Source: Oceanimonas smirnovii ATCC BAA-899 (lineage in GTDB: Bacteria; Pseudomonadota; Gammaproteobacteria; Enterobacterales; Aeromonadaceae). From it: a stretch of 64,000 nucleotides of DNA. The notes beneath the pieces are model-generated. The model searched no databases. It was not told the origin of the DNA and was given only the letters and a program-made list of their open reading frames with translations. The stretch lies in NCBI RefSeq assembly GCF_000381965.1, contig NZ_KB908471.1:1-64000 (forward strand), in the 5' to 3' direction. Made by a program: the position numbers and the translations under genes. Shown here piece by piece: positions 40,594 to 49,489 of the stretch (positions within the stretch are counted from its first letter, which is position 1; the number at the start of each line of letters is the position of its first letter).

Positions 40594-42357
40594 ATGCCAC
40601 GTATGACTCCCAGTGAAGCTCTGGTCGAAACCCTGGCGGCCAACGGTGTGACCGATGTGTTCGGTATCATGGGCTCTGCCTTTATGGATGCCATGGATAT
40701 TTTTGCCCCCGCCGGCATTCGTCTGATCCCCACGGTGCACGAGCAGGGGGCCGGTCACATGGCCGACGGTTATGCCCGGGTCAGCGGCCGCCACGGTGTC
40801 TGTATTGCCCAGAACGGCCCCGGTATTACCAACTTTGTCACTGCCATTGCCGCCGCCTACTGGGCCCACAGCCCGGTGGTGTGCATTACTCCGGAAACCG
40901 GCTCCATGACCCAGGGGCTGGGCGGTTTTCAGGAAGCGCAGCAGCTGCCCTTCTTTGAAACCATCACCAAATATCAGGGCCATGTGTCCAACCCGGCCCG
41001 TATGGCCGAATTTACCGCCCGCTGTTTTGACCGTGCCATGCTGGAAAACGGTCCGACTCAGCTCAATATTCCCCGGGATTTCTTCTACGGTGACATCAAC
41101 GTGGAAATCCCCGAGCCGATCCGCATTGAGCGTGGTGCCGGTGGTGAGCAGAGCCTGCAGCAGGCCGCGGCGCTGCTGGCCGAAGCCCGGTTCCCGGTGA
41201 TCATCTCCGGTGGCGGTGTGGTGATGGCCGACGCGGTTGAAGAATGTAAAGCGCTGGCCGAATACCTGGGCGCGCCGGTAGTGAACAGCTACCTGCATAA
41301 TGATTCCTTCCCCGCCAGCCACCCGCTGTGGTGCGGCCCGCTGGGCTATCAGGGCTCCAAGGCCGGTATGAAACTGCTGTCCCGCGCCGACGTGGTGCTG
41401 GCACTGGGCACCCGTCTCGGTCCGTTCGGTACCCTGCCACAGCACGGCCTGGATTACTGGCCGAAGGAAGCCAGGATCATTCAGGTAGACTGTGATGCCA
41501 AGATGCTGGGGCTGGTGAAAAAGATCTCCGTGGGCGTGTGTGGCGATGCCAAGGCCGCTGCCGTGACCATTCTCGATCGGCTGCAGAACCTGAACGTCGC
41601 TTGTCTGGAAAATAAGGGTGCCCGCGCCACTGAAATTGCCAGCGAGAAAGAAGCCTGGGAAGCCGAGCTGGATCAGTGGATCCACGAAAAGGACGACTAT
41701 TCCCTCGACATGATTGCCGAGCAGTCTGAAGAAGAGGGCAGTTATCTGCATCCGCGTCAGGTATTGCGTGAGCTGGAAAAAGCCATGCCCGAAGATGTGA
41801 TGGTATCCACCGACATCGGCAACATCAACTCGGTCGCCAACAGCTATCTGCGTTTTGAAAAGCCGCGCTCTTTCTTTGCTGCCATGAGCTTTGGTAACTG
41901 TGGTTACGCTCTGCCCACCATCATTGGTGCCAAAACCGCAGCACCTCACCGTCCGGCCGTGTCCTACGCCGGTGACGGTGCCTGGGGCATGTCCATGATG
42001 GAAGTGATGACCTGTGTGCGTGAGCACATTCCGGTGACTTCCATCGTGTTCCATAATCGTCAGTGGGGGGCCGAGAAGAAGAACCAGGTCGACTTCTATA
42101 ATCGTCGTTTTGTGGCCGGCGATCTGGAAAACCCGAGTTTTGCCGATATTGCCCGCTCCATGGGTGCCGAAGGTGTCACCGTCGACAAGCTGGAAGACGT
42201 GGGCCCGGCGCTGCAGAAGGCCATTACCCGCCAGATGGAAGAAGGCAAGACCACCGTTATCGAGATTATGTGTACCCGGGAGCTGGGCGACCCCTTCCGC
42301 CGGGATGCACTGTCCAAGCCGGTGCGTCATCTGGATAAGTACAAGGACTATTGCTGA
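40594..42357 (+). CDS. xsc: Sulfoacetaldehyde acetyltransferase, 587 aa
   Basis: Thiamine-diphosphate enzyme that cleaves sulfoacetaldehyde with phosphate to acetyl phosphate and sulfite, the desulfonating step of taurine use. The ThDP glutamate is E50 in PTVHEQGAGHMADGYAR, and the Mg/ThDP motif starts GDGAWGMSMMEVMT and ends FHNRQWGAEKKNQ. The GIMGSAFMDAMDIFAP start region is characteristic of Xsc rather than acetolactate synthase. I start at 40594 after aaaaggaagac; the upstream frame is not Xsc-like. Length fits the family. Confidence 0.95.
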   Translation: MPRMTPSEALVETLAANGVTDVFGIMGSAFMDAMDIFAPAGIRLIPTVHEQGAGHMADGYARVSGRHGVCIAQNGPGITNFVTAIAAAYWAHSPVVCITPETGSMTQGLGGFQEAQQLPFFETITKYQGHVSNPARMAEFTARCFDRAMLENGPTQLNIPRDFFYGDINVEIPEPIRIERGAGGEQSLQQAAALLAEARFPVIISGGGVVMADAVEECKALAEYLGAPVVNSYLHNDSFPASHPLWCGPLGYQGSKAGMKLLSRADVVLALGTRLGPFGTLPQHGLDYWPKEARIIQVDCDAKMLGLVKKISVGVCGDAKAAAVTILDRLQNLNVACLENKGARATEIASEKEAWEAELDQWIHEKDDYSLDMIAEQSEEEGSYLHPRQVLRELEKAMPEDVMVSTDIGNINSVANSYLRFEKPRSFFAAMSFGNCGYALPTIIGAKTAAPHRPAVSYAGDGAWGMSMMEVMTCVREHIPVTSIVFHNRQWGAEKKNQVDFYNRRFVAGDLENPSFADIARSMGAEGVTVDKLEDVGPALQKAITRQMEEGKTTVIEIMCTRELGDPFRRDALSKPVRHLDKYKDYC

Positions 42358-42369
42358 TAGCCAACGCTA

Positions 42370-42396
42370 AAGCTGCCCCTTGGGGCAGCTTTTTTG
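42370..42396 (+). terminator. Terminator-like hairpin after xsc
   Basis: gctgcccc / ggggcagc with a 2-base loop and six T. It precedes pta by 44 bases, so it probably attenuates rather than fully ends xsc transcription. Confidence 0.85.
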
Positions 42397-42439
42397 TTTG
42401 TCAGGCTGTTTACCGGCCATCATTAAAGGGAACTCAGTG

Positions 42440-43390
42440 ATGCTCAATACTAACCCCAAACAATGCCCGGCCCATTTGCTGGAGCAGGCCCGGCAATATT
42501 CAGCCGTCCGCACTGTGGTGATCAACCCGGTTAACCGGGTGTCACTGGCCAGCGTCCGGCTGGCGCAGGATGAGGGGCTGATCATGCCCGTTCTGGTAGG
42601 CGATGAAGCACGCATGCGTGCAGAAGCCGCTGCCATGGGCTGGGATCTGGCCGGTGTGCGTCTGGTGCATGCCGCCGATGAAGCGGCCGCCGCTCAGGCC
42701 GGCGTGGCTCTGGTCAGCCGAGGCGAGGCCGACGCCATTATGAAGGGCCATGTGCATACCGACATCTTGCTGCGCGCTGTGCTCAATCGTGCCGCCGGCC
42801 TGCGTACCGACAGCCGGCTGAGCCATGTGTTTTACATGACGGTGCCGGGCAGCTGCCGGGCCCTGTGCATTACCGATGCGGTGATTAATGTGCAGCCCAA
42901 TGTGCTCGACAAGCTGCATATTGCCCGCAACGCCATTGCGCTGTTGCATGCGCTGGGCTGCGAAGAGCCCAGAGTGGCGCTGTTGTCGGGCACCGAAGAA
43001 GTGAGCAAAAGCATGCCTTCAAGCCAGGATGCCGCCGAGCTGGTCAAGCTGGCCGCCATGGGGGCCTTGCCCGGGGCCGTGGTGGAAGGGCCGCTGGCGT
43101 TCGATAATGCCGTGTCCCGGGAAGCGGCCGAGATCAAGGGCATTTCCGGCCAGGTGCCCGGCAATGCCGATGTGTTGCTGGTACCCAATCTGGAGTCGGG
43201 CAACTTTCTGTTCAAGCAGATGGTGTACTTTATGGGGGCCACCGCCGCCGGTCTGGTACTGGGCGCGCGGGTTCCCGTTATTCTCACCTCTCGTGCCGAT
43301 CCGCCTGAGGCCAGGCTGGCATCCTGTGCCCTGGCCAGCATAGTGCATCATAACCGTTATGGCGCGGCGCCGGTCCGCGCCACCGCCTGA
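42440..43390 (+). CDS. pta: Phosphate acetyltransferase, 316 aa
   Basis: Single-domain PTA_PTB enzyme that converts acetyl phosphate from Xsc to acetyl-CoA. Family segments include KGHVHTDILLRAVLNR, FKQMVYFMGATAAGLVLGARVPVILTSRAD (seen in two overlapping parts near residues 258-290) and SRADPPEARLASCALA. It lacks the long N-terminal regulatory domains of E. coli Pta, as other taurine-cluster Pta proteins do. aaaggg precedes ATG 42440. It sits between xsc and the DUF6506 gene. Confidence 0.9.
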   Translation: MLNTNPKQCPAHLLEQARQYSAVRTVVINPVNRVSLASVRLAQDEGLIMPVLVGDEARMRAEAAAMGWDLAGVRLVHAADEAAAAQAGVALVSRGEADAIMKGHVHTDILLRAVLNRAAGLRTDSRLSHVFYMTVPGSCRALCITDAVINVQPNVLDKLHIARNAIALLHALGCEEPRVALLSGTEEVSKSMPSSQDAAELVKLAAMGALPGAVVEGPLAFDNAVSREAAEIKGISGQVPGNADVLLVPNLESGNFLFKQMVYFMGATAAGLVLGARVPVILTSRADPPEARLASCALASIVHHNRYGAAPVRATA

Positions 43391-43405
43391 ACAAGGAGAA
43401 CACTG

Positions 43406-43699
43406 ATGAGTCTGAGTCGTTACGGATTTATTGTAAAAGCGCCGGATCTGGAGATGTTCAAGCATCATGGCCGCATCAAGAGTGAAGGCTTTGATCTGGC
43501 GGTGTCTGGTGTCAGCAATCTGGAAGAGGCCATTATGGCTGCTCAGGAAATGCTGACCCGGCGTATTGAACTGATCGAGTTGTGCGGCGGCTTTACCGCC
43601 GAGGAAGAAGCACAGATCCGTGAGGCGATCAACGATCATGTGCCTCTTGGGCGGGCGGTGATCCGCCCGCAGGATCAGGGGCGGATCCAGTGGCCCTGA
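43406..43699 (+). CDS. DUF6506 family protein, 97 aa, unknown function
   Basis: A small cytoplasmic protein 15 bases after pta, with aaggagaacactg before its start. IELIELCGGFTAEEEAQIREAI is the recognisable DUF6506 core (near residues 53-74), and the predicted fold alternates strands and helices. I know of no assigned function. Placement as third gene of xsc-pta suggests a helper role in sulfonate use, for example in handling acetyl phosphate or sulfite, but the sequence gives no catalytic clue. Confidence 0.7.
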   Translation: MSLSRYGFIVKAPDLEMFKHHGRIKSEGFDLAVSGVSNLEEAIMAAQEMLTRRIELIELCGGFTAEEEAQIREAINDHVPLGRAVIRPQDQGRIQWP

Positions 43700-43724
43700 T
43701 CCGCTGTTATACCAGGTAGATCAG

Positions 43725-43753
43725 AAAAAAGCCGGACAACAGTCCGGTTTTTT
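43725..43753. terminator. Bidirectional terminator after the DUF6506 gene
   Basis: ccggac / gtccgg with an aaca loop, flanked by an A run and a T run, between convergent genes. Confidence 0.9.
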
Positions 43754-43772
43754 ATTGGAGACTGAAGCGCGT

Positions 43773-44273
43773 TCAGGAGCCTTTCTTTTCCGGGCGGGGC
43801 ACTATCAGGGTGGGAATGCGTGACTCCCGCAGTACGTTCTTGGCCACACTGCCCAGCAAGGTATGAAACCAGCCTTTTTCGTGCGCCCCCATAATAATCA
43901 AATCGCACTCCAGCTCTTTTGAACGGGCCAGAATGGTCTGTACCGGGTAGCCCTCCACCACTTCACAACTTACCACCTTGCTGCGCAGAGCCTGTTCTTC
44001 CGGCGCTATCTGCTCCCAGAAATAATCCTGGCGTTGCTGCAGCTGAGCTTGGGCATTGTTCAGGCGCTGATGCAGAAACTCTTCCCGGCTGCTCTGGTTA
44101 AGAATGTAAGACTGCAGCGTCAGTTTCTCATCGCCGGACAGCTGCTCCACCACCTTGAGAATATGAATATCGGCACCGGTTTCCCTGGCCAGGTAAACGG
44201 CATACTGAAAGGCATAAGAGGCGTTCTTGGACAGGTCTGTGCAATACAGGATTCGGTTCACTTGCGGCAGCAT
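43773..44273 (-). CDS. Universal stress protein, UspA family, 166 aa
   Basis: A single Usp domain with the ATP-binding signature near the C-terminus (GAHEKGWFHTLLGSVAKNVL). TeaD, a Usp protein of this type, regulates the ectoine TRAP importer TeaABC, and this gene lies just downstream of TRAP genes. A role in controlling the TRAP system is therefore plausible. ATG 44273 has gaggaa 8 bases upstream, while ATG 44279 is too close to it, so I prefer the former. Confidence 0.8.
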   Translation of the reverse strand: MLPQVNRILYCTDLSKNASYAFQYAVYLARETGADIHILKVVEQLSGDEKLTLQSYILNQSSREEFLHQRLNNAQAQLQQRQDYFWEQIAPEEQALRSKVVSCEVVEGYPVQTILARSKELECDLIIMGAHEKGWFHTLLGSVAKNVLRESRIPTLIVPRPEKKGS

Positions 44274-44345
44274 GGGCATTTCCTCATTGACTGAAACGGA
44301 AAACGATCAGCATAGCGGCTGATCGATGACATTATCATGATAGTG

Positions 44346-44381
44346 CCGGCCTGAATAATTCATTGATAATGATCAGGCCGG
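44346..44381 (-). repeat. Inverted repeats after the TRAP operon
   Basis: ccggcctga (44346-44354) and tcaggccgg (44373-44381) form a 9-bp stem with an 18-base loop, and cgatcag / ctgatcg (about 44304-44325) forms another nearby. Neither is followed by a T run. They may stabilise the TRAP transcript end. Confidence 0.55.
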
Positions 44382-44398
44382 TATTCGGTTACCGGATA

Positions 44399-45742
44399 CT
44401 AGTAGCCAAGCAGCCTTGGCAGGAACAGGGTAATTTCCGGAACAAAAGCAATAATAAACACGGCGGTCACCGAGGTCAGGGCAAAGGGCAGAGCCCGTAC
44501 CGAAATTTCTTCAATGGAGGTTCCCGAGACGCCCGAGGCAATAAACAGGTTCTCACCCAGGGGCGGCGTCTGAAAGCCAATCGACAGACAGCACACCACC
44601 ACAATGCCAAAGTGCACCGGATCAATGCCCAGGCTGTAGGCCACCGGCAGCAGCACCGGCGTCAGGATCAGAATGGCGGCCAGGGTCTCCATAAACATGC
44701 CCACAAACAGCAGAAAGAAAATAATCAGCGCCCAGATAAGATAAATATTGCTGGTCAGCTCCAGCATGGAGGAAGCCACTATGGCCGGAATCTGGTTCTC
44801 TACCAGCAGCCGGCCAAAGACGGTGGCGGTAAACAGGATCAGCAGCACGCGGCCGGTGAGCCAGGTGGTGGTTTCCAGCGAGCGCAGCACGTCCTTTATC
44901 TTCAGCTCCCGGTGCACAAAAAAGCCGATAAACAGGGTGTAGAAGATGGCCACAATGGCCGACTCGGTGGGCGTGAACAGGCCACTGTAAATGCCACCCA
45001 GAATAACAATGGGGGCCAGCACCGACCAGGTGCCTCTGCGCAGCATGGTCAGAATATTGGCACCGGACCAGCCGTCGGTGGTGCCCTTGTAACCCTGCTT
45101 CTTGCACAGGAAGTAGTTCATGGTCAGCAGGCCGCAAGACAGCACCAGACCGGGGAAAAAGCCCGCGATAAACAGCTTGGGAATGGACACCGACTGAAAC
45201 TGGCCATGTTCGGCTACCGCTTCCGGCGGCGCCATCAGGCCAATGGCGGAAATGCCGAAGATCACCATGGGAATGGAGGGCGGAATTACCACGCCAAGGC
45301 CACCGGAAGAGGCAGTAATGGCAGAGGCATAGCCCTTGCCATAACCTCTGTCGATCATGGCCGGAATCATCAGCATGCCCACGGCGGCGGTAGTGGCCGG
45401 GCCCGAGCCGGAAATGGCACCAAAGAACATGCAGGCCATCACGGTGGCGGCCGACATGCCGCCGGTAAAGGGGCCGGCAAAGCTTTCCGCCAGATCCACC
45501 AGCCGTTTGGAGATGCCGGCCGCCTCCATCAGGGCACCGGCCAGAATAAAGGCGGGCAGCGCCATTAACGGAAAGGAGCCCACGGAGGTAAAGGCAATTT
45601 GCACAAATTTGATGGGGTTTTCACCCAGATACAGAAAGGATGCCAGCGCCGACACTCCCAGCGACACACTGATGGGGGCACCCAGCAGCAGCAGAACCAG
45701 AAAGCTGCCGAACAAGATTAATACGACGGATGATTCAACCAT
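44399..45742 (-). CDS. tauM: TRAP transporter large membrane subunit (DctM type), 447 aa
   Basis: About 12 membrane segments of the DctM family, which forms the sodium-driven channel of TRAP importers. Conserved stretches include ALPAFILAGALMEAAGIS and CCLSIGFQTPPLGENLFIASG. It is the last of three TRAP genes and overlaps the DctQ gene by 8 bases. TRAP importers named TauKLM serve taurine in Rhodobacter, and this one is placed within the taurine region, so I give tauM provisionally. Confidence 0.78.
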   Translation of the reverse strand: MVESSVVLILFGSFLVLLLLGAPISVSLGVSALASFLYLGENPIKFVQIAFTSVGSFPLMALPAFILAGALMEAAGISKRLVDLAESFAGPFTGGMSAATVMACMFFGAISGSGPATTAAVGMLMIPAMIDRGYGKGYASAITASSGGLGVVIPPSIPMVIFGISAIGLMAPPEAVAEHGQFQSVSIPKLFIAGFFPGLVLSCGLLTMNYFLCKKQGYKGTTDGWSGANILTMLRRGTWSVLAPIVILGGIYSGLFTPTESAIVAIFYTLFIGFFVHRELKIKDVLRSLETTTWLTGRVLLILFTATVFGRLLVENQIPAIVASSMLELTSNIYLIWALIIFFLLFVGMFMETLAAILILTPVLLPVAYSLGIDPVHFGIVVVCCLSIGFQTPPLGENLFIASGVSGTSIEEISVRALPFALTSVTAVFIIAFVPEITLFLPRLLGY

Positions 45743-46355
45743 GATGCGCTCCCGCTTTGACTCGTCCTTGGGTGGGGGACCGGGATTCTTTGTCAGCTAC
45801 CGGTTTGCTGTTTGCCTGCTGCTCTGCCGAGTCCATCAGCTTTGCTACTTCCAGCGACTCGGGATCGCGAATATCAATGCCCTTGACCAGTTTGTAGTAG
45901 TTCACCTGCAGAATGCGGAAGGTCATTAACGCAAAGGCAACGGGCAGAATGACGTAAACATATTTCATCGGAAATCCAAGGGTCTGGGACTTCCAGAACA
46001 GGTTCATTTTATTAAAGACAAAGTCATAGCTGAGCCAGACAAAATAGCTGTTAAAGCCCACCCAGATAAGATCGGCCAGCGCCTCGCTGTAGACAGCGAC
46101 CCTGGGCGGAAACAGTTTGAACTGAAAGGTCACCCGGTTGTGCGCGGCCAGCTTGGTGGCATAGCTGGCACCAAAGTACACAAACCACACAAACATGTAG
46201 GTAGACAGCTCCTCGCTCCAGGATATGGAGTGGTTAAACAGCTGCCGGGAAACAATCTGAATAAACAGAATCACCACAAAGGTGGCAAGGAGCGTGCTGC
46301 AGATAACACGCTCTATATTGTCGATAACACGGTAGATAATGATGCCAATAGACAT
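45735..46355 (-). CDS. tauL: TRAP transporter small membrane subunit (DctQ type), 206 aa
   Basis: Four membrane segments and the DctQ marks FIQIVSRQLFNHSISWSEELSTYMFVW (in parts near residues 30-58). ggaggag precedes ATG 46355. The C-terminal tail of about 45 residues after the last membrane segment is hydrophilic and longer than usual. It bridges the binding protein and the channel subunit. The taurine name follows from the cluster. Confidence 0.75.
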   Translation of the reverse strand: MSIGIIIYRVIDNIERVICSTLLATFVVILFIQIVSRQLFNHSISWSEELSTYMFVWFVYFGASYATKLAAHNRVTFQFKLFPPRVAVYSEALADLIWVGFNSYFVWLSYDFVFNKMNLFWKSQTLGFPMKYVYVILPVAFALMTFRILQVNYYKLVKGIDIRDPESLEVAKLMDSAEQQANSKPVADKESRSPTQGRVKAGAHHG

Positions 46356-46380
46356 GGCCGGCTCCTCCCTGATGCACACA

Positions 46381-46402
46381 GCCCCCGATAATATCGGGGG
46401 CA
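46381..46402 (-). other. Hairpin between tauK and tauL
   Basis: gcccccgat / atcgggggc with a 3-base loop and no T run. Hairpins in this place often protect the upstream binding-protein mRNA and give it higher levels than the membrane subunits. Confidence 0.65.
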
Positions 46403-46421
46403 GGCAGTGATAGCGGGGTGA

Positions 46422-47435
46422 TTAAAGGGTGTCTCGGCCCAGCGATTGCAGGATTTGATTGAGCTTGTCTTTGCCTCCCACCAGGTCGTAATACTTGGGC
46501 CAGACCTGGCTGACTGCCTTATCCATCCACTCTTTTTCGCCGTTGGCGGGCTCGCTGATTTCCATGCCGTTGCTCACCAGTTCGCTCTTGATGCGCTCTT
46601 CCTGGGCCACCAGCCACTGGGCACTGTGCTCGGTGGCGGCCTTGCCGGCAGCCAGAATGGCCTGCTGCACCTCTTTCGGCTGTTCCTGGAACACGGCTTC
46701 CGACATGATCAACGGCTCAATGGAGAACAGATAGCGAATGTTGGTGATGTATTTCTGCACTTCATCAAACTTCATGGCAGACACGGTAATGTAGGGGTTG
46801 TCCTGTCCGTCTACCACGCCCATCTGCAGGCCGGTAAAGGTTTCGGACCAGGCCATGGGGGTGGGGTTGATGCCCCAGGCGCGATAGGTATCGATCATGA
46901 TTTCGTTGTTGGGCACTCGAATCTTGAGACCGTCGAGATCGTTCAGGCTGGACACCGGACGGCTGGAGTTGGTCAGCACACGAAAGCCCGAGTAAGCCCA
47001 GCCCACAATGCGCACACCGGCATCGCGAATGGTGTTGTCTACCAGCTGCTGGCCCACTTCACCCTGGGTCAGGGTGACCGCATCGTCCAGGCTGTGCACC
47101 ATGTAGGGCAGGGTCAGCACGCCCACAGAGGGTGAAAAGGGGGTCACGTTATTAATGGCCAGAATGGAGAAGTCGAGCAACCCCATGGAAGCGTCGTTAA
47201 CCGTGGCCTGTTCATCACCCAGCTGGCCGTTCAGAAATAACTGAGTGTCGTGTTTGCCACCGGTGCGCTCTTTCAGCTGTTTGGAAAAAGCTTTGCCGAG
47301 TTCATGCTGGGTGCCGCCGGCACCATCACCCACTGCAACCCGAAAGGTCTTTGCCAGAACCTGAGGGCTGGCCATGGCAGCACCAAGGCACAGGGCAAGA
47401 GACAGGGATTTCACAAAACGCTGCTTGAATATCAT
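46422..47435 (-). CDS. tauK: TRAP solute-binding protein (DctP type), 337 aa
   Basis: Periplasmic binding protein with a signal peptide (cleavage near ASPQVLAK, residue 29). DctP family marks include the substrate-binding Arg in LKIRVPNNEIMIDTYRAWG and TFTGLQMGVVDGQDNPY. It captures the substrate, probably taurine or another organic anion, for the DctQM channel. It begins the three-gene operon. Substrate choice cannot be decided from motifs alone. Confidence 0.78.
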   Translation of the reverse strand: MIFKQRFVKSLSLALCLGAAMASPQVLAKTFRVAVGDGAGGTQHELGKAFSKQLKERTGGKHDTQLFLNGQLGDEQATVNDASMGLLDFSILAINNVTPFSPSVGVLTLPYMVHSLDDAVTLTQGEVGQQLVDNTIRDAGVRIVGWAYSGFRVLTNSSRPVSSLNDLDGLKIRVPNNEIMIDTYRAWGINPTPMAWSETFTGLQMGVVDGQDNPYITVSAMKFDEVQKYITNIRYLFSIEPLIMSEAVFQEQPKEVQQAILAAGKAATEHSAQWLVAQEERIKSELVSNGMEISEPANGEKEWMDKAVSQVWPKYYDLVGGKDKLNQILQSLGRDTL

Positions 47436-47746
47436 GGTATTTGCTCCAGTTGTGTGGCCCGGTGAGACCGGGCGTTTACCTTCCGTGATAGCCGGAGTTG
47501 TTGCACTCCGCAGACTGGTTCAATGTGCCGCTCGCTCCTGAAGAGGCTGAGCGGCCGGTTAAGGTGTCCGGCTTTCCTTAAAGCCTGACAATATCTTTGA
47601 TTGAGGCTGTTAAATTGGCTAGGGCCACTTGTATTTTGCTGCTGGGTCCAGAATTAAAGTTAATTAAAATCAAAGACTTAATTGATATTTTTGTAAAAAA
47701 GTTGTTAATTATAATGCAGTGAAGAGCAGGCTGTCTGTATTTATGT
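47436..47746 (-). promoter_or_regulatory. Upstream region of the TRAP operon
   Basis: About 310 bases without a gene, AT-rich from 47600 to 47720. GGTCCA-GAA-TTAA at 47645-47657 (CTGGACCC on the coding strand) is a possible TauR half-site, paired in form with the one before tauX. Confidence 0.4.
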
Positions 47747-49486
47747 TCAGCCCCGTATGCTTCTTGAAAGCAGGGCCAGAATTTCATCAAAGATGGGGTT
47801 GTCTGGTGCCTGCTCCAGATCCAGCAGCTGGCTGTGGCGGTAATAGCGGCTCAGATCCAGCCCCACGCCCAGCGCGCACAGCCGAATGCGCGGATCGGCA
47901 TCAATGCGGCCGGCCACCGCCATCAGATGACTGTCGAGAATATCCTGCTCGTTGCTCTGGCGGGTGGCGGTATCCATGGGGCAGCCATCGGAGATCACCA
48001 GCAGAATACGCTCGTTCACCTGCTCGGCGAGCAGCCGCTGCTCTGCCCACAGCAAGGCTTCGCCGTCCAGTCCTTCACGAAACATATCGCCCTTGAGCAG
48101 GGCGGCCAGGCTGGCTCTGGCCCGACGCCAGGAGGTATCGGCATTTTTGTAAATCAGGTGGCAACGTTCGTTAAGACGCCCCGGATTGGCTGGTTGGCCC
48201 CGGCGCTGCCAGTCTTTGAGAGGCTTGCCGCCGTTCCAGTGACCGGTAGTAAAGCCCAGCACTTCAGTGCGGGCACCGGTGCGTTCCAGCCCCCGCACCA
48301 GTAAATCGGTCAGCATGGCGATATGCTCCATGTGGTTACGCATGGAGCCGGAGTTATCCACCAGAATGGTCACAGCGGCATTGGCCCGCCATTCATTCCT
48401 GGGTTGCTTGAAGACACGGTGATCAGCCTGGCTGGTGACCAGAGTAGCCAGCCGGCGGCCATCAAGCAGGCCTTCTTCCTCGCCAAAGCGCCAGCCGTCA
48501 TTCTCGGGCCGGGCCAGCAGCCGGCGCAGTTTTTTGGTCAGGCCATTAACATTAAGACCCTGCTCGCGAATGCGCTCATCCAGCTGATGGCGCAGCCGGA
48601 TAAGCAGCTCGGGCCGTACCTTCTTGTCTGCCCGCCATTCCTTGTCGTACTGGCTGGTAAAAATGCGATAACCGGCCTCAGCGTCACTGTTCCTGGGTGA
48701 TCCCGTGCCGGCAACACTGACTCCTTCCTCGCCGTCGCCATCAACATCCAGCAGCAGGCCAAAGCGCTGGCTGATTTCCTCCAGTGCCTCTTTACTTTGC
48801 TCATCGTCGGCCAGTTGTTGCTGCAGATCGTCAATCAGGCCGTTCACGGTCAGCGCAATGGCCCGGGCCTGCTCGCCAAAGGCGGCCTGATCATCGCGAT
48901 GGCGGCGCATGCGACCAAAGGGCTGGCCGATTTCCCGCAGCAAAAACATGCGGGTCGATTCGATCAGCATCTCGGTGCCTTCATCAATGGGGCCACCGCC
49001 CAGCTGGACCCAGCTCATCATCGACAGGGTAAACAGCAGCAGCCCCAAGTGACTTTCGGTCTGGCCCGAGGCCAGAAAGCGGTTGCTCCAGACGCTGAAA
49101 CGATAATGCAGGTTACGGCGGCTGCCGGGGTGATGGGCGGGCACCAGAGACTCGACCCTGAGCTGCTCCAGCAACTCAAACACCAGCCGGGCCACCGGAG
49201 ACTCAGGCAGCAGGCTCAGGTGCAATTCGGGATCATGATGGCGCAGGCGCAGAGCAATGGCATCAGCCACGCCCCGGCATGAGCCCCAGTCGTCCTGTTG
49301 TGCATCTAGCTGCAGGTGCGGAGCACGCAGCGGACAGGCCTTGCCCTGCCATTCCAGCCGGTGGCCCCGGTAGCGCACTTCCCGTTGTGCCGACTGCGCT
49401 CTGATCAGCGCCGCGCACAGCTCTTCCAGCCGTTGCTGGCGGCGGGAAGCTGCCGCCGGATCCTGAGCGTGAGTAGAATCAGCCAT
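47747..49486 (-). CDS. CobT-like VWA-domain protein, 579 aa
   Basis: The C-terminal von Willebrand A domain carries the MIDAS motif DNSGSM at 377-382 and the segment LGFTTGHWNGG, followed by NPGRLNERCHLIYKNAD, as in CobT of Pseudomonas denitrificans. The N-terminal domain (about 80-220) is helical and CobT-like. CobT works with CobS to insert cobalt with CobN in aerobic cobalamin synthesis. No CobN is in this window, so the target may be another metal enzyme. It follows the CobS-like gene by 3 bases. Confidence 0.78.
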   Translation of the reverse strand: MADSTHAQDPAAASRRQQRLEELCAALIRAQSAQREVRYRGHRLEWQGKACPLRAPHLQLDAQQDDWGSCRGVADAIALRLRHHDPELHLSLLPESPVARLVFELLEQLRVESLVPAHHPGSRRNLHYRFSVWSNRFLASGQTESHLGLLLFTLSMMSWVQLGGGPIDEGTEMLIESTRMFLLREIGQPFGRMRRHRDDQAAFGEQARAIALTVNGLIDDLQQQLADDEQSKEALEEISQRFGLLLDVDGDGEEGVSVAGTGSPRNSDAEAGYRIFTSQYDKEWRADKKVRPELLIRLRHQLDERIREQGLNVNGLTKKLRRLLARPENDGWRFGEEEGLLDGRRLATLVTSQADHRVFKQPRNEWRANAAVTILVDNSGSMRNHMEHIAMLTDLLVRGLERTGARTEVLGFTTGHWNGGKPLKDWQRRGQPANPGRLNERCHLIYKNADTSWRRARASLAALLKGDMFREGLDGEALLWAEQRLLAEQVNERILLVISDGCPMDTATRQSNEQDILDSHLMAVAGRIDADPRIRLCALGVGLDLSRYYRHSQLLDLEQAPDNPIFDEILALLSRSIRG

Positions 49487-49489
49487 GGT

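Noticed and set aside
40429-42330. 633-residue frame opposite xsc
   Set aside because: Antisense shadow of Xsc; no start signal or motif.
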